From positions 1-47,383 of the forward strand of contig JAEURH010000015.1 of the NCBI GenBank assembly GCA_016789365.1: 47,383 bases of DNA, given 5' to 3'. Below the pieces are notes generated by a model. That model made no database searches. It saw nothing but the letters and a program-made list of their open reading frames with translations, and had not been told where the DNA came from. Below are positions 8,565 through 16,809 of the stretch, piece after piece. This stretch comes from Anaerolineales bacterium. GTDB taxonomy: Bacteria; Chloroflexota; Anaerolineae; Anaerolineales; Villigracilaceae. How positions within the stretch are numbered: position 1 is the first letter of the stretch; each line of letters opens with the position of its first letter. The position numbers were made by a program, and so were the translations under genes.

Positions 8565-8656
8565 GGACGCTGAAAAACGCAGACTGACGCAGATTTTTAA
8601 TAAGTTTTGAAATATCATTAAACAAGAATCAGCGTTTTCAGCGTTCATCAGCGTCC
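8565..8656. repeat. Long inverted repeat, GGACGC / ATCAGCGTCC type (copy 1)
   Basis: The outer arms GGACGCTGA and TCAGCGTCC and further inner arms (AACGC/GCGTT) form a hairpin of about 90 bases. It lies between two convergent genes and its right edge touches the stop codon of the ATP-grasp gene. A relative sits at 13917-13978. It may double as a two-way terminator. Confidence 0.75.
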
Positions 8657-9594
8657 TAATTATTTTTTTTATTTCTCAAAATCGCCGAACGAAAAATTCT
8701 ATCTAAAAAGCCATCATGTCCATCTTTATCCCATGAGATGGGCAAATCGGTTGTGCTTCTGTCATCATTTCCATAATACAAAATTCCAGGGTTGGGGTTA
8801 ATTTCTAAAATCACTATTTCACCATTTGGTCTCACACGCATATCGAGGCGAGCATATCCACGACCATTCATTGCCAAGTACATTTTTTTACTAATGTCTT
8901 GAATCGGTTTGAGTAAATCTTGATTTTGCAATTTCACAATAAATGTATCCCAATTAAACCATTTGACTTGTTCGTGCATAAAACTTTCATTCTCAGGGAA
9001 AATCACTTCAGCAGGCATATAAGCATACGGCGATGAAAAATCATCGGGGTTATCTGCAACCAAGCAACTCACTTCGCCACCTTCAATAAATTCTTCCACA
9101 CGCGCTGAACCAAAATCTTGTATCACACGCTGAAATTGTGCTTTTAACTCTTCAAATGAATCAACTCTTGATTCAGGAATCAACCCCACGCTGGCATAAC
9201 TATTTGGGTGTTTGATAATTAATGGATAGGTCAACTTTTCTGCTTGATGTAAATCCGCTTCTTGACTCGCGCGGAAGCCTTTTGCAAACTTGATACCGTT
9301 TGCCTCCGCGACGGCTTGCATTTGCTCGCGCGTCGGCTCGTAGAATTTACTATCCGCGCCTGTGAATGGTAAATTGAGTATTTCTAACGACTTGACCAAC
9401 TCCGCACCAGAATTGTCATCATCTGAGCCTTCAAAAAGATTCAAATACACATCATATTGCTTTCGAGCAGAAAGGTCTTGTATAAATTCAAACACTGGGG
9501 TTTGTACCGTGACAAAATCCCATTCATATTTTCCTAAATATTTGGCTGGGTTGTAATCTTCAATTGTTTCATCAGATAATAGACAAATTTTCAT
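8656..9594 (-). CDS. ATP-grasp ligase, D-alanine-D-alanine ligase-like (paralogue A)
   Basis: This 312-residue protein has a short N-terminal Rossmann-like domain (MKICLLSDE; LNLPFTGADS) and an ATP-grasp domain. The latter has the nucleotide-binding lysine in LIIKHPNS, the VEEFIEGGEVS segment and the metal-binding end (LDMRVRPNGEIVILEINPNPG). These are hallmarks of carboxylate-amine ligases of the Ddl family. The sequence is far from canonical Ddl, so the substrate is open: an amino acid, a peptide or a similar pair. A second paralogue lies at 12789-13757. TATAAT six bases before the ATG and no ribosome site suggest a leaderless mRNA. Confidence 0.8.
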   Translation of the reverse strand: MKICLLSDETIEDYNPAKYLGKYEWDFVTVQTPVFEFIQDLSARKQYDVYLNLFEGSDDDNSGAELVKSLEILNLPFTGADSKFYEPTREQMQAVAEANGIKFAKGFRASQEADLHQAEKLTYPLIIKHPNSYASVGLIPESRVDSFEELKAQFQRVIQDFGSARVEEFIEGGEVSCLVADNPDDFSSPYAYMPAEVIFPENESFMHEQVKWFNWDTFIVKLQNQDLLKPIQDISKKMYLAMNGRGYARLDMRVRPNGEIVILEINPNPGILYYGNDDRSTTDLPISWDKDGHDGFLDRIFRSAILRNKKNN

Positions 9595-9600
9595 AACCCA

Positions 9601-9606
9601 ATTATA
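9601..9606 (-). promoter_or_regulatory. -10 box placed for a leaderless mRNA (ATP-grasp gene)
   Basis: A perfect TATAAT on the minus strand ends six bases before the ATG. A CTGACC element about 18 bases further upstream could serve as a weak -35. Confidence 0.55.
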
Positions 9607-9684
9607 AACACAGAATATAGTTCAGGTCAGCGACCATATACAGGTTAAGAATGAAGCGTTAAAATCCAGCAAGGAGAATCAACC

Positions 9685-10077
9685 ATGGATAGAAAACCTG
9701 CTCTCGAACTAGACCTTGTGCAAGAATTTGTCGGTGTAGCCCACACAGATATTGCTCGTGTAAAAGAATTACTTGAACGCGAACCTGCTCTCGTCAATGC
9801 CACATGGGATTGGGGTGGTGGTGATTTTGAAACTGCATTAGGTGCGGCGGCTCACATGGGCGCAAAAGATATTGCCAATTATTTATTAGAACATGGCGCG
9901 CGTTTAGATATTTTTGCGGCGGCGATGTTGGGGAAATTAGAAATTGTCAAAGCCGCATTGAAAGAATATCCGAATGCAAAAGATATTTTAGGTCCGCATG
10001 ACATTCCCTTGATTGTCCATGCCGAAAAAGGTGGCGATGATGCTAAGGCTGTGTTGGAATATTTAAAATCTTTGTAA
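9685..10077 (+). CDS. Ankyrin-repeat protein
   Basis: The 130-residue protein has two to three ankyrin repeats, seen in VKELLEREPALVNATWDWGGGDFETALGAAAHMGAKDIANYLLEHGARLDIF and the helices that follow. It has no signal peptide, so it is cytoplasmic. Ankyrin repeats bind partner proteins; the partner is unknown. An AAGGAG site lies nine bases upstream of the ATG. It stands alone between the divergent ATP-grasp gene and a transporter gene and is separated from the latter by a hairpin pair. Confidence 0.82.
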   Translation: MDRKPALELDLVQEFVGVAHTDIARVKELLEREPALVNATWDWGGGDFETALGAAAHMGAKDIANYLLEHGARLDIFAAAMLGKLEIVKAALKEYPNAKDILGPHDIPLIVHAEKGGDDAKAVLEYLKSL

Positions 10078-10086
10078 ATCTCGTAG

Positions 10087-10132
10087 GGGCGGGGTTTTCC
10101 CGCCCTATGAATTGGGCGAGATGACCTCGCCC
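10087..10132. repeat. Double hairpin, GGGCGGG / GGGCGAG type
   Basis: Two tandem perfect hairpins occupy the gap: GGGCGGG-loop-CCCGCCC and GGGCGAG-loop-CTCGCCC. They are bounded by GTAGGGGCG and CGCCCTTAC, so the outer ends also pair. They stand out from the AT-rich background. Confidence 0.75.
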
Positions 10133-10154
10133 TTACTTTATTTTAGGAGAAACA

Positions 10155-11603
10155 ATGACAGAAAAATCAGGCGCGCAAATTAGTCAGAAAGCATTTATTC
10201 AATCCGTCGTCATTTTATTTGCATTGATGATGATTGCAGGCATCCTCACGCTCATTATCCCAGCAGGTCAATACGCCCGCACAGAAGTAGATGGGCGCGA
10301 AACGATTGTTCCCGATTCATTCGCATTAACAGAAAGACCAGATTATCCCTTTTGGCGTTGGTTCATTGCCCCACTTGAAGTTGTGACAGGACCCGATGGC
10401 TTGACCGTCATTGTCATTACCGTTTTCATCTTAATGGTCGGCGTGGCTTTTGCCGTCATGGACAAAAGCGGAATCCTCAAAGCGGCTTTGGCTCGCATCG
10501 TAAAAAGATTTGAAAAACAAAAATACACTTTATTGTTAATCATTTCTTTTTTCTTTATGGCATTAGGTGCATTCTTTGGAATCTTTGAAGAAATTGTCCC
10601 ACTTGTGCCATTGATGATTGCTTTATCGTATTCTCTCAAATGGGATACATTGACAGGCTTAGGCATGTCCATCCTCGCTACCAATATGGGATTTTCCGCC
10701 GCGATTACAAATCCATTTACGATTGGCGTGGCACAAGGCATTGCGGATTTACCTGCATTTTCTGGCACGGGCTACCGCATTATCATCTTTATCTTCATGT
10801 ATATTTTGCTGGCAGTATTTCTCACACGCCATGCCAAAAAAGTAGAAGCGAATGCAAAAGCGTCTATTGTCTATGAAGAAGAACAAGAGACACGAAAAAA
10901 ATATAGCAACTTCACAAGCGAAGCGATTGCGGCAGAAAATTCACGCACCACACCAGCGATTATTTTCTTAATCGTTTGTGTCATATTAATTTTTGCGGCA
11001 TTGTTTGCAGGTCCGTTTATCCCTGCCATTAGTGATTTAGCATTACCAATCGTCGGGTTATTATTCTTAATCGCAGGCATTGGCTCAGGGTTAATCGCAG
11101 GTGTTGGTAAAGATGCGTGGAAAGCCGCAGGCGAAGGCTTAGCAGGTATTGCGCCAGCCATTCCGTTAATTCTCATGGCGGCAAGCGTGAAATATATCAT
11201 CGCTTCAGGTGGCATTCTCGATACAATTTTGCACAACGCTTCAAACGCATTACAAGGCGCAAACCCTGTCACTGCCGCGTTGTTGATTTATTTTCTAACA
11301 CTCGTTATCGAATTTTTTGTTTCGAGTGGTTCCGCCAAAGCGTTCCTCATCATGCCTATTATGATTCCGCTAGCAGATTTGGTCGGCGTTACACGTCAAA
11401 CCGCAGTGCTTGCTTATGTGTTTGGCGATGGCTTTTCAAACCTTGCTTATCCCACCAGTGCAGTGCTTTTGATTTGTTTGGGTCTCACAGCAGTCACCTA
11501 TCCAAAATGGTTGCGTTGGGTCATGGGCTTGTGGGTTTGGGTGATTCTCGCCTCATTAGTTTTTCTTGCTATCGCTGTCACCATTAATTACGGTCCATTT
11601 TAG
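10155..11603 (+). CDS. YfcC/DcuC-type transporter
   Basis: This 482-residue polytopic protein has about twelve helices and the family features of the YfcC group. These are the start KAFIQSVVILFALMM, the TLIIPAGQY motif after helix 1, the FFGIFEEIVPLVPL segment near residue 135, the ATNMGFSAAITNPFT re-entrant loop near 175, and FVSSGSAKAFLIMP near 395. YfcC-group proteins import carboxylates or basic amino acids; the exact substrate is not fixed. A GGAGAA site lies upstream. Its neighbours are ATP-grasp ligases and a peptidase-like gene, so an amino acid or peptide-derived substrate is plausible. Confidence 0.85.
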   Translation: MTEKSGAQISQKAFIQSVVILFALMMIAGILTLIIPAGQYARTEVDGRETIVPDSFALTERPDYPFWRWFIAPLEVVTGPDGLTVIVITVFILMVGVAFAVMDKSGILKAALARIVKRFEKQKYTLLLIISFFFMALGAFFGIFEEIVPLVPLMIALSYSLKWDTLTGLGMSILATNMGFSAAITNPFTIGVAQGIADLPAFSGTGYRIIIFIFMYILLAVFLTRHAKKVEANAKASIVYEEEQETRKKYSNFTSEAIAAENSRTTPAIIFLIVCVILIFAALFAGPFIPAISDLALPIVGLLFLIAGIGSGLIAGVGKDAWKAAGEGLAGIAPAIPLILMAASVKYIIASGGILDTILHNASNALQGANPVTAALLIYFLTLVIEFFVSSGSAKAFLIMPIMIPLADLVGVTRQTAVLAYVFGDGFSNLAYPTSAVLLICLGLTAVTYPKWLRWVMGLWVWVILASLVFLAIAVTINYGPF

Positions 11604-11612
11604 ATTACCGGA

Positions 11613-11664
11613 GTGCGTCGCGCCTGACAAATATAGATTTTCTACTTACAAAAGCGCGACGCAC
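11613..11664. repeat. Palindromic element, GTGCGTCGCGC type
   Basis: Perfect 11-base GC-rich arms (GTGCGTCGCGC and GCGCGACGCAC) surround a 30-base AT-rich loop between the transporter stop and the DUF2817 start. It has the same arm-loop architecture as the CGTCCCGCAGG elements but a different word. Confidence 0.75.
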
Positions 11665-11679
11665 CCTTTTACTTATCAG

Positions 11680-12792
11680 ATGATTAACCTCCCCTCAACT
11701 TACGAATCTTCGAGAGAACGATTCCGCGCTTCGCTCGCCTCTTTTTCGGACTTGTGGCTTGATTCGCGTTTAGACAGTTTTCCCTTAACTGACAACTCTG
11801 ATTTAACGATTGATGTCATCATCGCCAATGCAAATAAACAAAAAGAAAAATTGTTTATTCTCACCACTGGCTTACATGGTATTGAAGGCTATGTCGGCTC
11901 AGGGATTATTCAACTTTTCATAAAAGAATATCTATCAAAATTCAACCCTGACAATACAGGCGTTTTGATAGTTCACCCAATTAACCCACATGGGATGAAA
12001 TATCATCAGCGTGTGAATAAAAACAGCATTGACTTGAACCGCAACTTCAATAATATAAATTTTGAAGAGTTGAAAAAAGTTAATCCACATTACGAATCGT
12101 TTGAATTTTTATTAAATCCAAATCGCCCGTTGAAAAGCCCATTGTTTGAAAAGGTAAAGTTCTTATGGAATGTAGTTAACGCCTTACCAAAAGGTATTTC
12201 ATTAATCCGCGAAACGGCATTAATGGGACAATATCGAATCCATAATGGGATGCAATTTGGTGGGTTTGAATTGCAAGAAGAAACCAAGTTTATGATGAAC
12301 TTGTATGAAAAAGCCGTCAAAGATTATTCACAAATTTTGGCATTAGACATTCACACAGGCTATGGTCCACGCTATCAGATGACGGTGTTGAATCCGCCGT
12401 CACACAAAGAAAAGGCTGAGGAAACAACACGCAGGTTCAAGGTCAAGCAAGTGGCGGGGGTAAATCCAGAAGAGTTTTATTCGATTAATGGTGATATGAC
12501 TGAATATTTATATCAACTGCTTAATTCAAAATATCCTAATAAAAAATTTTATGCGGGTGCATTTGAGTTTGGCACATACGGTGATTCTTTATGGCAAGCC
12601 ATTCGCAGTTTACGAACAACCGTTTTCGAACATACTTTACGCTGGTTTGGTGGAAGTGATTCAGCAAAAAGTTGGGTGCAAAAAGAATATGACGAATTGT
12701 TTTTGCCTGCTGAAAAAAAATGGCGCGAAAAAGCCGAAGCTGATGCGCGCCAAGCGTTTGATGGAATTTTTGAAGCAGAAGGTTTTATTTAA
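11680..12792 (+). CDS. DUF2817 family protein, M14-like metallopeptidase
   Basis: The 370-residue protein carries the HGIEGYVGSG motif near residue 65, which supplies zinc ligands in the M14-type fold. It also has DLNRNF near 114 and a late DIHTGYG segment near 223, followed by an acidic AFEFGTYG near 295. Together these fit DUF2817, a carboxypeptidase-like hydrolase family. Its substrate is unknown. The frame extends upstream to 11566 inside the transporter gene, but that would translate the palindrome; the ATG at 11680 starts the conserved region. Its stop overlaps the 3' end of the convergent ATP-grasp gene by four bases. Confidence 0.8.
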   Translation: MINLPSTYESSRERFRASLASFSDLWLDSRLDSFPLTDNSDLTIDVIIANANKQKEKLFILTTGLHGIEGYVGSGIIQLFIKEYLSKFNPDNTGVLIVHPINPHGMKYHQRVNKNSIDLNRNFNNINFEELKKVNPHYESFEFLLNPNRPLKSPLFEKVKFLWNVVNALPKGISLIRETALMGQYRIHNGMQFGGFELQEETKFMMNLYEKAVKDYSQILALDIHTGYGPRYQMTVLNPPSHKEKAEETTRRFKVKQVAGVNPEEFYSINGDMTEYLYQLLNSKYPNKKFYAGAFEFGTYGDSLWQAIRSLRTTVFEHTLRWFGGSDSAKSWVQKEYDELFLPAEKKWREKAEADARQAFDGIFEAEGFI

Positions 12793-13757
12793 CTTTTCGC
12801 TCGCATTTGTTGACGGATAAATGCGGTTTTGAAGATTCGGTCAAAGAAACCTTTGTAGCCGTATTTATCATATAAAATCATATAATCGGCGGGACCAAAT
12901 TCATCAGGGCGAAGCAAGATAGCGGGGTTAGGATTGATTTCCAAAATAAATAATTCGCCTTGTTCGTTCATACGAACATCACAACGCCCGTAGCCGTGAA
13001 TGCCCATCGCCTTAAACATGCGCACGCCAATATCTTGTAAGCGAGGAATCAGTTCGGGTTCAGTAACCTCTCGAAAGTTGAAAGGAAGCGATGTATCCCA
13101 CTTTACAACGGTATGCCAAAATTCTTCGCCGGGCGGAAAAACTAATTCAGTTGGTGGATAGGCAATCGGGTTATCAAAATCATCGGGGTTTTCTACAATC
13201 AAAACATTGAACTCTTTGCCAATGATAAATTCTTCCATACGTGCCGCGCCATACAGCGAGCAAATTCTTTCTACTTGGGTTAAGACTTGCTCAATTGAAT
13301 CGCAACGCGATTCTTTAATCATGCCTGTACTGCCATAACTTTTTGGGTGCTTGACCATCACTGGAAAACGCAACGTGTTGACCAAATTTTTTGCTTCATC
13401 AACATTATGAACGCGATAGCCTTTTGCAAAACCGACATTGTTTGCATCGGCTTTGGTTTGCATTTCTTCTCGAGTGGGGTCGAAGCAATTCGAGCCTGCA
13501 CCTGTAAATGGAGCGTTGAATTCTTCCAACGCTTGCACAACTTCAATGGCGTGATACCCCCAATCTTCTTCCTCATCTTCAATTTCATAGCCTTCACAAA
13601 CATTTAAGAAGATGTCGTATTTTTTGCTTTCTATCAACTCGCGGATTTTGTCCCGCACGGGTGCGGTCATGGTGACCATTTCCCACTCGTAGTCTGTTAG
13701 GAATTGAGCAGGGTTGAAATCTGAAATTTCTTCGTCAGAGAGAACACACACGCGCAT
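12789..13757 (-). CDS. ATP-grasp ligase, D-alanine-D-alanine ligase-like (paralogue B)
   Basis: This 322-residue paralogue of the 8656-9594 protein has the same layout: MRVCVLSDEEISDFNPAQ at the N-terminus, FNAPFTGAGS, the ATP-binding VMVKHPKSYGS, MEEFIIGKEFN, and the metal site CDVRMNEQGELFILEINPNP. It carries an extra acidic insert (EIEDEEEDWG, residues 56-65). A GGAGG site precedes the ATG, unlike the leaderless-looking paralogue A. The function is probably ATP-dependent joining of a carboxylate and an amine; the substrates are unknown. The pair brackets a transporter and a peptidase-like gene. Confidence 0.8.
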   Translation of the reverse strand: MRVCVLSDEEISDFNPAQFLTDYEWEMVTMTAPVRDKIRELIESKKYDIFLNVCEGYEIEDEEEDWGYHAIEVVQALEEFNAPFTGAGSNCFDPTREEMQTKADANNVGFAKGYRVHNVDEAKNLVNTLRFPVMVKHPKSYGSTGMIKESRCDSIEQVLTQVERICSLYGAARMEEFIIGKEFNVLIVENPDDFDNPIAYPPTELVFPPGEEFWHTVVKWDTSLPFNFREVTEPELIPRLQDIGVRMFKAMGIHGYGRCDVRMNEQGELFILEINPNPAILLRPDEFGPADYMILYDKYGYKGFFDRIFKTAFIRQQMRAKS

Positions 13758-13858
13758 GACACTGCCTCCAAAAAATAGAATAACGCAAAAGGTGCGTTGA
13801 ATCTATTATTCCATAAATTGACATGCTGACAAGATATGCAGGCTTAAAAAATTCAGCC

Positions 13859-13880
13859 GCATGGACGTAAACGTCCATGC
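13859..13880. repeat. Palindrome GCATGGACGT-AA-ACGTCCATGC
   Basis: Ten-base perfect arms with a two-base centre, in the 336-bp gap between the ATP-grasp gene and the SIS gene. The surrounding gap has no coding frame of note. Confidence 0.8.
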
Positions 13881-13916
13881 TACGATAACAAACATCATTA
13901 ACCCCAAATTTAATTT

Positions 13917-13978
13917 GGACGCAGATAAACACTGATAGACGCTGACAAAAACCAAAAAATCAGTGTTAATCAGCGTCC
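13917..13978. repeat. Long inverted repeat, GGACGC / ATCAGCGTCC type (copy 2)
   Basis: The outer arms GGACGC/GCGTCC and inner arms AACACTGAT/ATCAGTGTT form a hairpin. It shares the words GACGCTGA and ATCAGCGTCCTA with the copy at 8565-8656. Confidence 0.75.
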
Positions 13979-14036
13979 TATATTGCTCTTAAAAATAAAC
14001 TTATTCGTGAAACCTTAATTTTGGTATGAGTCATGT

Positions 14037-14054
14037 AGCCGACTTTAGTCGGCT
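14037..14054. repeat. Palindrome AGCCGACT-TT-AGTCGGCT
   Basis: Eight-base perfect arms with a TT centre, a few bases upstream of a further hairpin in the same gap. Confidence 0.75.
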
Positions 14055-14065
14055 TTGTATGTATA

Positions 14066-14088
14066 GCGCGTGGGATTTATCCCCGCGC
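14066..14088. repeat. Hairpin GCGCG-GGGA/TCCC-CGCGC
   Basis: The arms GCGCG and GGGA pair with TCCC and CGCGC, with one bulged T and a four-base TTTA loop. It lies six bases from the stop codon of the SIS gene (minus strand) and may help end that transcript. The 13758-14093 gap holds only these four palindromes. Confidence 0.65.
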
Positions 14089-14093
14089 GGAGT

Positions 14094-15131
14094 TTATTTT
14101 GTCTCCGTCACCTTGCGGATGCTACGCGGTTGTTCGGCATTGTACCCTTTTGCTAACGTAAGATGATAAGCAAATAATTGAGCAGGCAAAATGCTCACCA
14201 ATGGTGAAAGCCATTCAGGCACATCGTTCGGAATCGTCAACGGAACTTGCGCTAGTGATAATGCTTTTTTGTCGTTTGAAATCACAACCAACTCAGCAGA
14301 AATATCTGAACGCAATCTTTTCAACATTTCAAACATTGAGCCAAAAACTTTTCCCTTTGGTGCTACTGCTAAAACTGGATATCCTCTTTCGACCATTGCA
14401 ATCGGTCCATGAGCAAAATCGGCAGATGAATATGGCTCGGCAATAATGTAAGTTAATTCTTTTAACTTCAATGCCCACTCAAAAGCTGTAGCGTAATTAA
14501 ATCCACGCCCAAGCACAATGGTTTGGTCAATGTATCTATATCGTTGAGCAGATTCTTTAACAAAATCATTTTGCTTCAAAACTTGCTTCATCCAACCAGC
14601 AACTTTACTTAATTCATTCCAGCGCGTTTTATTTTTACTCAACGCGGTTGAAAGCATAGCAATTGTCATTAATTGAGTTGTGTAAGTTTTTGTCGCCGCC
14701 ACTGCTTTTTCTTTGCCCGCTTGAATATCTAAAACAAAGTCAGATATTTTTCCTAGTGGAGAATTCGGTTCATTCGTTATCGCAAGCGTCAAACAATTTT
14801 GTTTCTTGCCTTCTTCCAACACGCTCACAATATCTGGCGATTTGCCCGATTGTGAAATGCCAATCACCAAAGCATTTTTTAATTTCGGTGGTTGTTTGTA
14901 ATATGTAAATAATGATGGCGTTGCTAATGCAAGCGGCAAGCCATTCATTGCCCCCAATAAATAATTTGCATATCTACCTGCATTATCTGATGTGCCGCGT
15001 GCCGCTAAAAACACATATTCAATTTCATGTTTACGAATCTGATTTGCAATCCCCTCAATATTTTTTCTTTGATTTGATAATAAATTTTTGATTCGTTCTG
15101 GCTGTTCGGATATTTCTGAAAAAAGAGACAT
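14094..15131 (-). CDS. SIS-domain sugar-phosphate isomerase/deaminase (GlmS isomerase-like, GlmD/AgaS type)
   Basis: The 345-residue protein consists of two SIS domains and matches the isomerase half of GlmS without the glutaminase half. The sugar-phosphate loop LAARGTSDNAG is near residue 43, GISQSGKSPD near 95, and AVAATKTYTTQL near 145. A conserved PHE-like ADFAHGP segment is near 241. Enzymes of this kind include archaeal GlmD and bacterial AgaS, which turn glucosamine- or galactosamine-6-phosphate into the keto-sugar phosphate and ammonia. It ends the amino-sugar operon and is the only deaminase candidate there. GGAGA precedes the ATG. Confidence 0.82.
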   Translation of the reverse strand: MSLFSEISEQPERIKNLLSNQRKNIEGIANQIRKHEIEYVFLAARGTSDNAGRYANYLLGAMNGLPLALATPSLFTYYKQPPKLKNALVIGISQSGKSPDIVSVLEEGKKQNCLTLAITNEPNSPLGKISDFVLDIQAGKEKAVAATKTYTTQLMTIAMLSTALSKNKTRWNELSKVAGWMKQVLKQNDFVKESAQRYRYIDQTIVLGRGFNYATAFEWALKLKELTYIIAEPYSSADFAHGPIAMVERGYPVLAVAPKGKVFGSMFEMLKRLRSDISAELVVISNDKKALSLAQVPLTIPNDVPEWLSPLVSILPAQLFAYHLTLAKGYNAEQPRSIRKVTETK

Positions 15132-15147
15132 GATTAAATTCTCCGCC

Positions 15148-16725
15148 TCAATCTGACTTCGGCATGGTCACTGGCAACTGACCTGTTATCTTGCTTCGAC
15201 CAAACATCGCTTTCGCCACTGCTTTCATAGACGGTTCTAAAATGCTGTAAGTACACAAATAGGTTGAGACTTGCGGAATCACTACTAAATCATAAGGTAA
15301 ACGCATAGCAATCACAACCGTTGAAATGTTTAATTTCAATATTTGATTTACAAATTCGGCTTGCCTTTTCTCCGTATAAGCATTGATTGTGCCGACAATA
15401 ATCAAATCATAATTTTTCAATTTTTCTATTAAATCATTTCTTTCTTTTTCTTCGGGAGCGTAAGAGATAATAAATTCATCTGTATTTGCATGATATTGAC
15501 GAATTGCCTGTGCCAATTGCGGCGTGATATACGAAGATGTATCTGCGGGAGTTAAATCTAATGGCTTGGAGACAATCACTGCAACTCTTTTGTTTGATTC
15601 AAGTTTGAGTGGTAAAAGATTTTTTTCATCACGAACCAACGTGATAGATTTTTCAGCAATTTCATCAGCAATCACCAAATGTTCTGCGCATCGAATAATA
15701 GTTAAATCTGGTTTGGTATTTTTTTCAGCAAGCCATTGTTTCAGTTTGATAATTCTTTCGTAAGAAATTTTTAATCCATTAATATCTAATTTTTCATTTT
15801 TCGCGGCATTTAATAAACCTTCAGCAATTCTGGCTTGGTCTTGTGGGTCAGTTGTTGCCATCAAAATATCTGCGCCTGCTTGCACAGCCCGAACAGAATC
15901 TTCACCTAAAAATTCTCCCTGACGAATGGCGTGCATATCCATTGCGTCAGTAATCACAACACCTTCGTAACCAAGTTCTTCTCGTAATAACTTGGTCAAT
16001 ACATTTTTTGATAATGTAGCAGGTGGCGGATTTTCTCCATCAATTGATGTGATTCCGAGATGAGCAGTCATAAACAGTTTTGCATCTGCTTGAATGGCAG
16101 AAGAGAACGGAATCAATTCAACAGCGTGGAGTCGCTCGATGGAATGAGAAACAGTTCCAAGCGCGTGATGTGAATCGCTGTCTGTATCGCCATGACCGGG
16201 AAAATGTTTCACAGTCGCCGCCACGCCTTGAGATTGAAGCCCTTCAATCATCGCGGAAGATAACTCATCAACAAGTTGCGGGTCTTCGCCAAAAGAACGC
16301 ACGCCAATCACTGGATTTTGTGGATTGATATTAACATCCGCACACGGCGCGTAATTGACATTAATTCCAAGTGCGGCAAGTTCACGTCCCAGCACTTCGC
16401 CCGCTTTACGAGCCAATTCTTTTGAGCGCGTCGCACCTAACGCCATATTGCCCGGTAAAAGCGTGCAATCACCTACTGCCATTAGTTGTCCACCCTCTTG
16501 GTCAGCGGCGATTAATAACAAAGGCAAATCAAGTTCCTGCGACAGTGTTTGCAAAGATTCATTTAGGTTTTTTAATTCTTCTAATGTGCCAACATTGAAA
16601 GCACGAAATAACGTAATTCCGCTAGGTCGGTATTTATTAAAGGCTGTGATAATTTCTGGCGATAATGTTTGCTTCCCCTTAAATGCAAATAATAATTTTT
16701 GACCGATTAAATTTTTTATATCCAC
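15148..16725 (-). CDS. nagZ: Cytoplasmic GH3 beta-N-acetylhexosaminidase (NagZ-like)
   Basis: This GH3 enzyme of 525 residues carries the NagZ signature KHFPGHGDTDSDSH at residues 173-186, with the His-Asp acid/base pair, and the nucleophile aspartate D260 in VVITDAMDM. A GH3 C-terminal domain follows, as in Bacillus-type NagZ. No signal peptide is present, so it works in the cytoplasm on imported saccharides, removing beta-linked GlcNAc from chitobiose or muropeptide-type sugars. Some His-Asp GH3 enzymes act as phosphorylases, which cannot be excluded. The GTG at 16725 is chosen because AGAAGG lies five bases upstream; an in-frame GTG at 16749 would abut a palindrome and has no ribosome site. 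Confidence 0.87.
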   Translation of the reverse strand: MDIKNLIGQKLLFAFKGKQTLSPEIITAFNKYRPSGITLFRAFNVGTLEELKNLNESLQTLSQELDLPLLLIAADQEGGQLMAVGDCTLLPGNMALGATRSKELARKAGEVLGRELAALGINVNYAPCADVNINPQNPVIGVRSFGEDPQLVDELSSAMIEGLQSQGVAATVKHFPGHGDTDSDSHHALGTVSHSIERLHAVELIPFSSAIQADAKLFMTAHLGITSIDGENPPPATLSKNVLTKLLREELGYEGVVITDAMDMHAIRQGEFLGEDSVRAVQAGADILMATTDPQDQARIAEGLLNAAKNEKLDINGLKISYERIIKLKQWLAEKNTKPDLTIIRCAEHLVIADEIAEKSITLVRDEKNLLPLKLESNKRVAVIVSKPLDLTPADTSSYITPQLAQAIRQYHANTDEFIISYAPEEKERNDLIEKLKNYDLIIVGTINAYTEKRQAEFVNQILKLNISTVVIAMRLPYDLVVIPQVSTYLCTYSILEPSMKAVAKAMFGRSKITGQLPVTMPKSD

Positions 16726-16749
16726 ATCAACCTTCTTATAAATAAACAC

Positions 16750-16802
16750 CGTCCCGCAGGGTTATTCGAGTATCAAAGTTTTACAAGAAACCCTGCGGGA
16801 CG
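16750..16802. repeat. Palindromic element, CGTCCCGCAGG type (copy 2)
   Basis: Perfect 14-base arms (CGTCCCGCAGGGTT and its reverse complement) enclose a 25-base loop in the gap between the ABC permease and NagZ genes, inside the operon. The core matches the copy at 3829-3881. Confidence 0.8.
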
Positions 16803-16809
16803 TTTCCCA

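Noticed and set aside
10343-10768. A 141-residue minus-strand open frame antisense to the YfcC transporter
   Set aside because: It is antisense to a clear coding region, has no promoter or ribosome site and no recognisable domain.
11117-11587. A 156-residue plus-strand open frame inside the YfcC transporter gene
   Set aside because: It is a shadow of the transporter frame with biased composition and no ribosome site.
14037-14088. A glmS-type ribozyme near the SIS gene
   Set aside because: It is on the downstream side of the minus-strand gene and consists only of simple hairpins.
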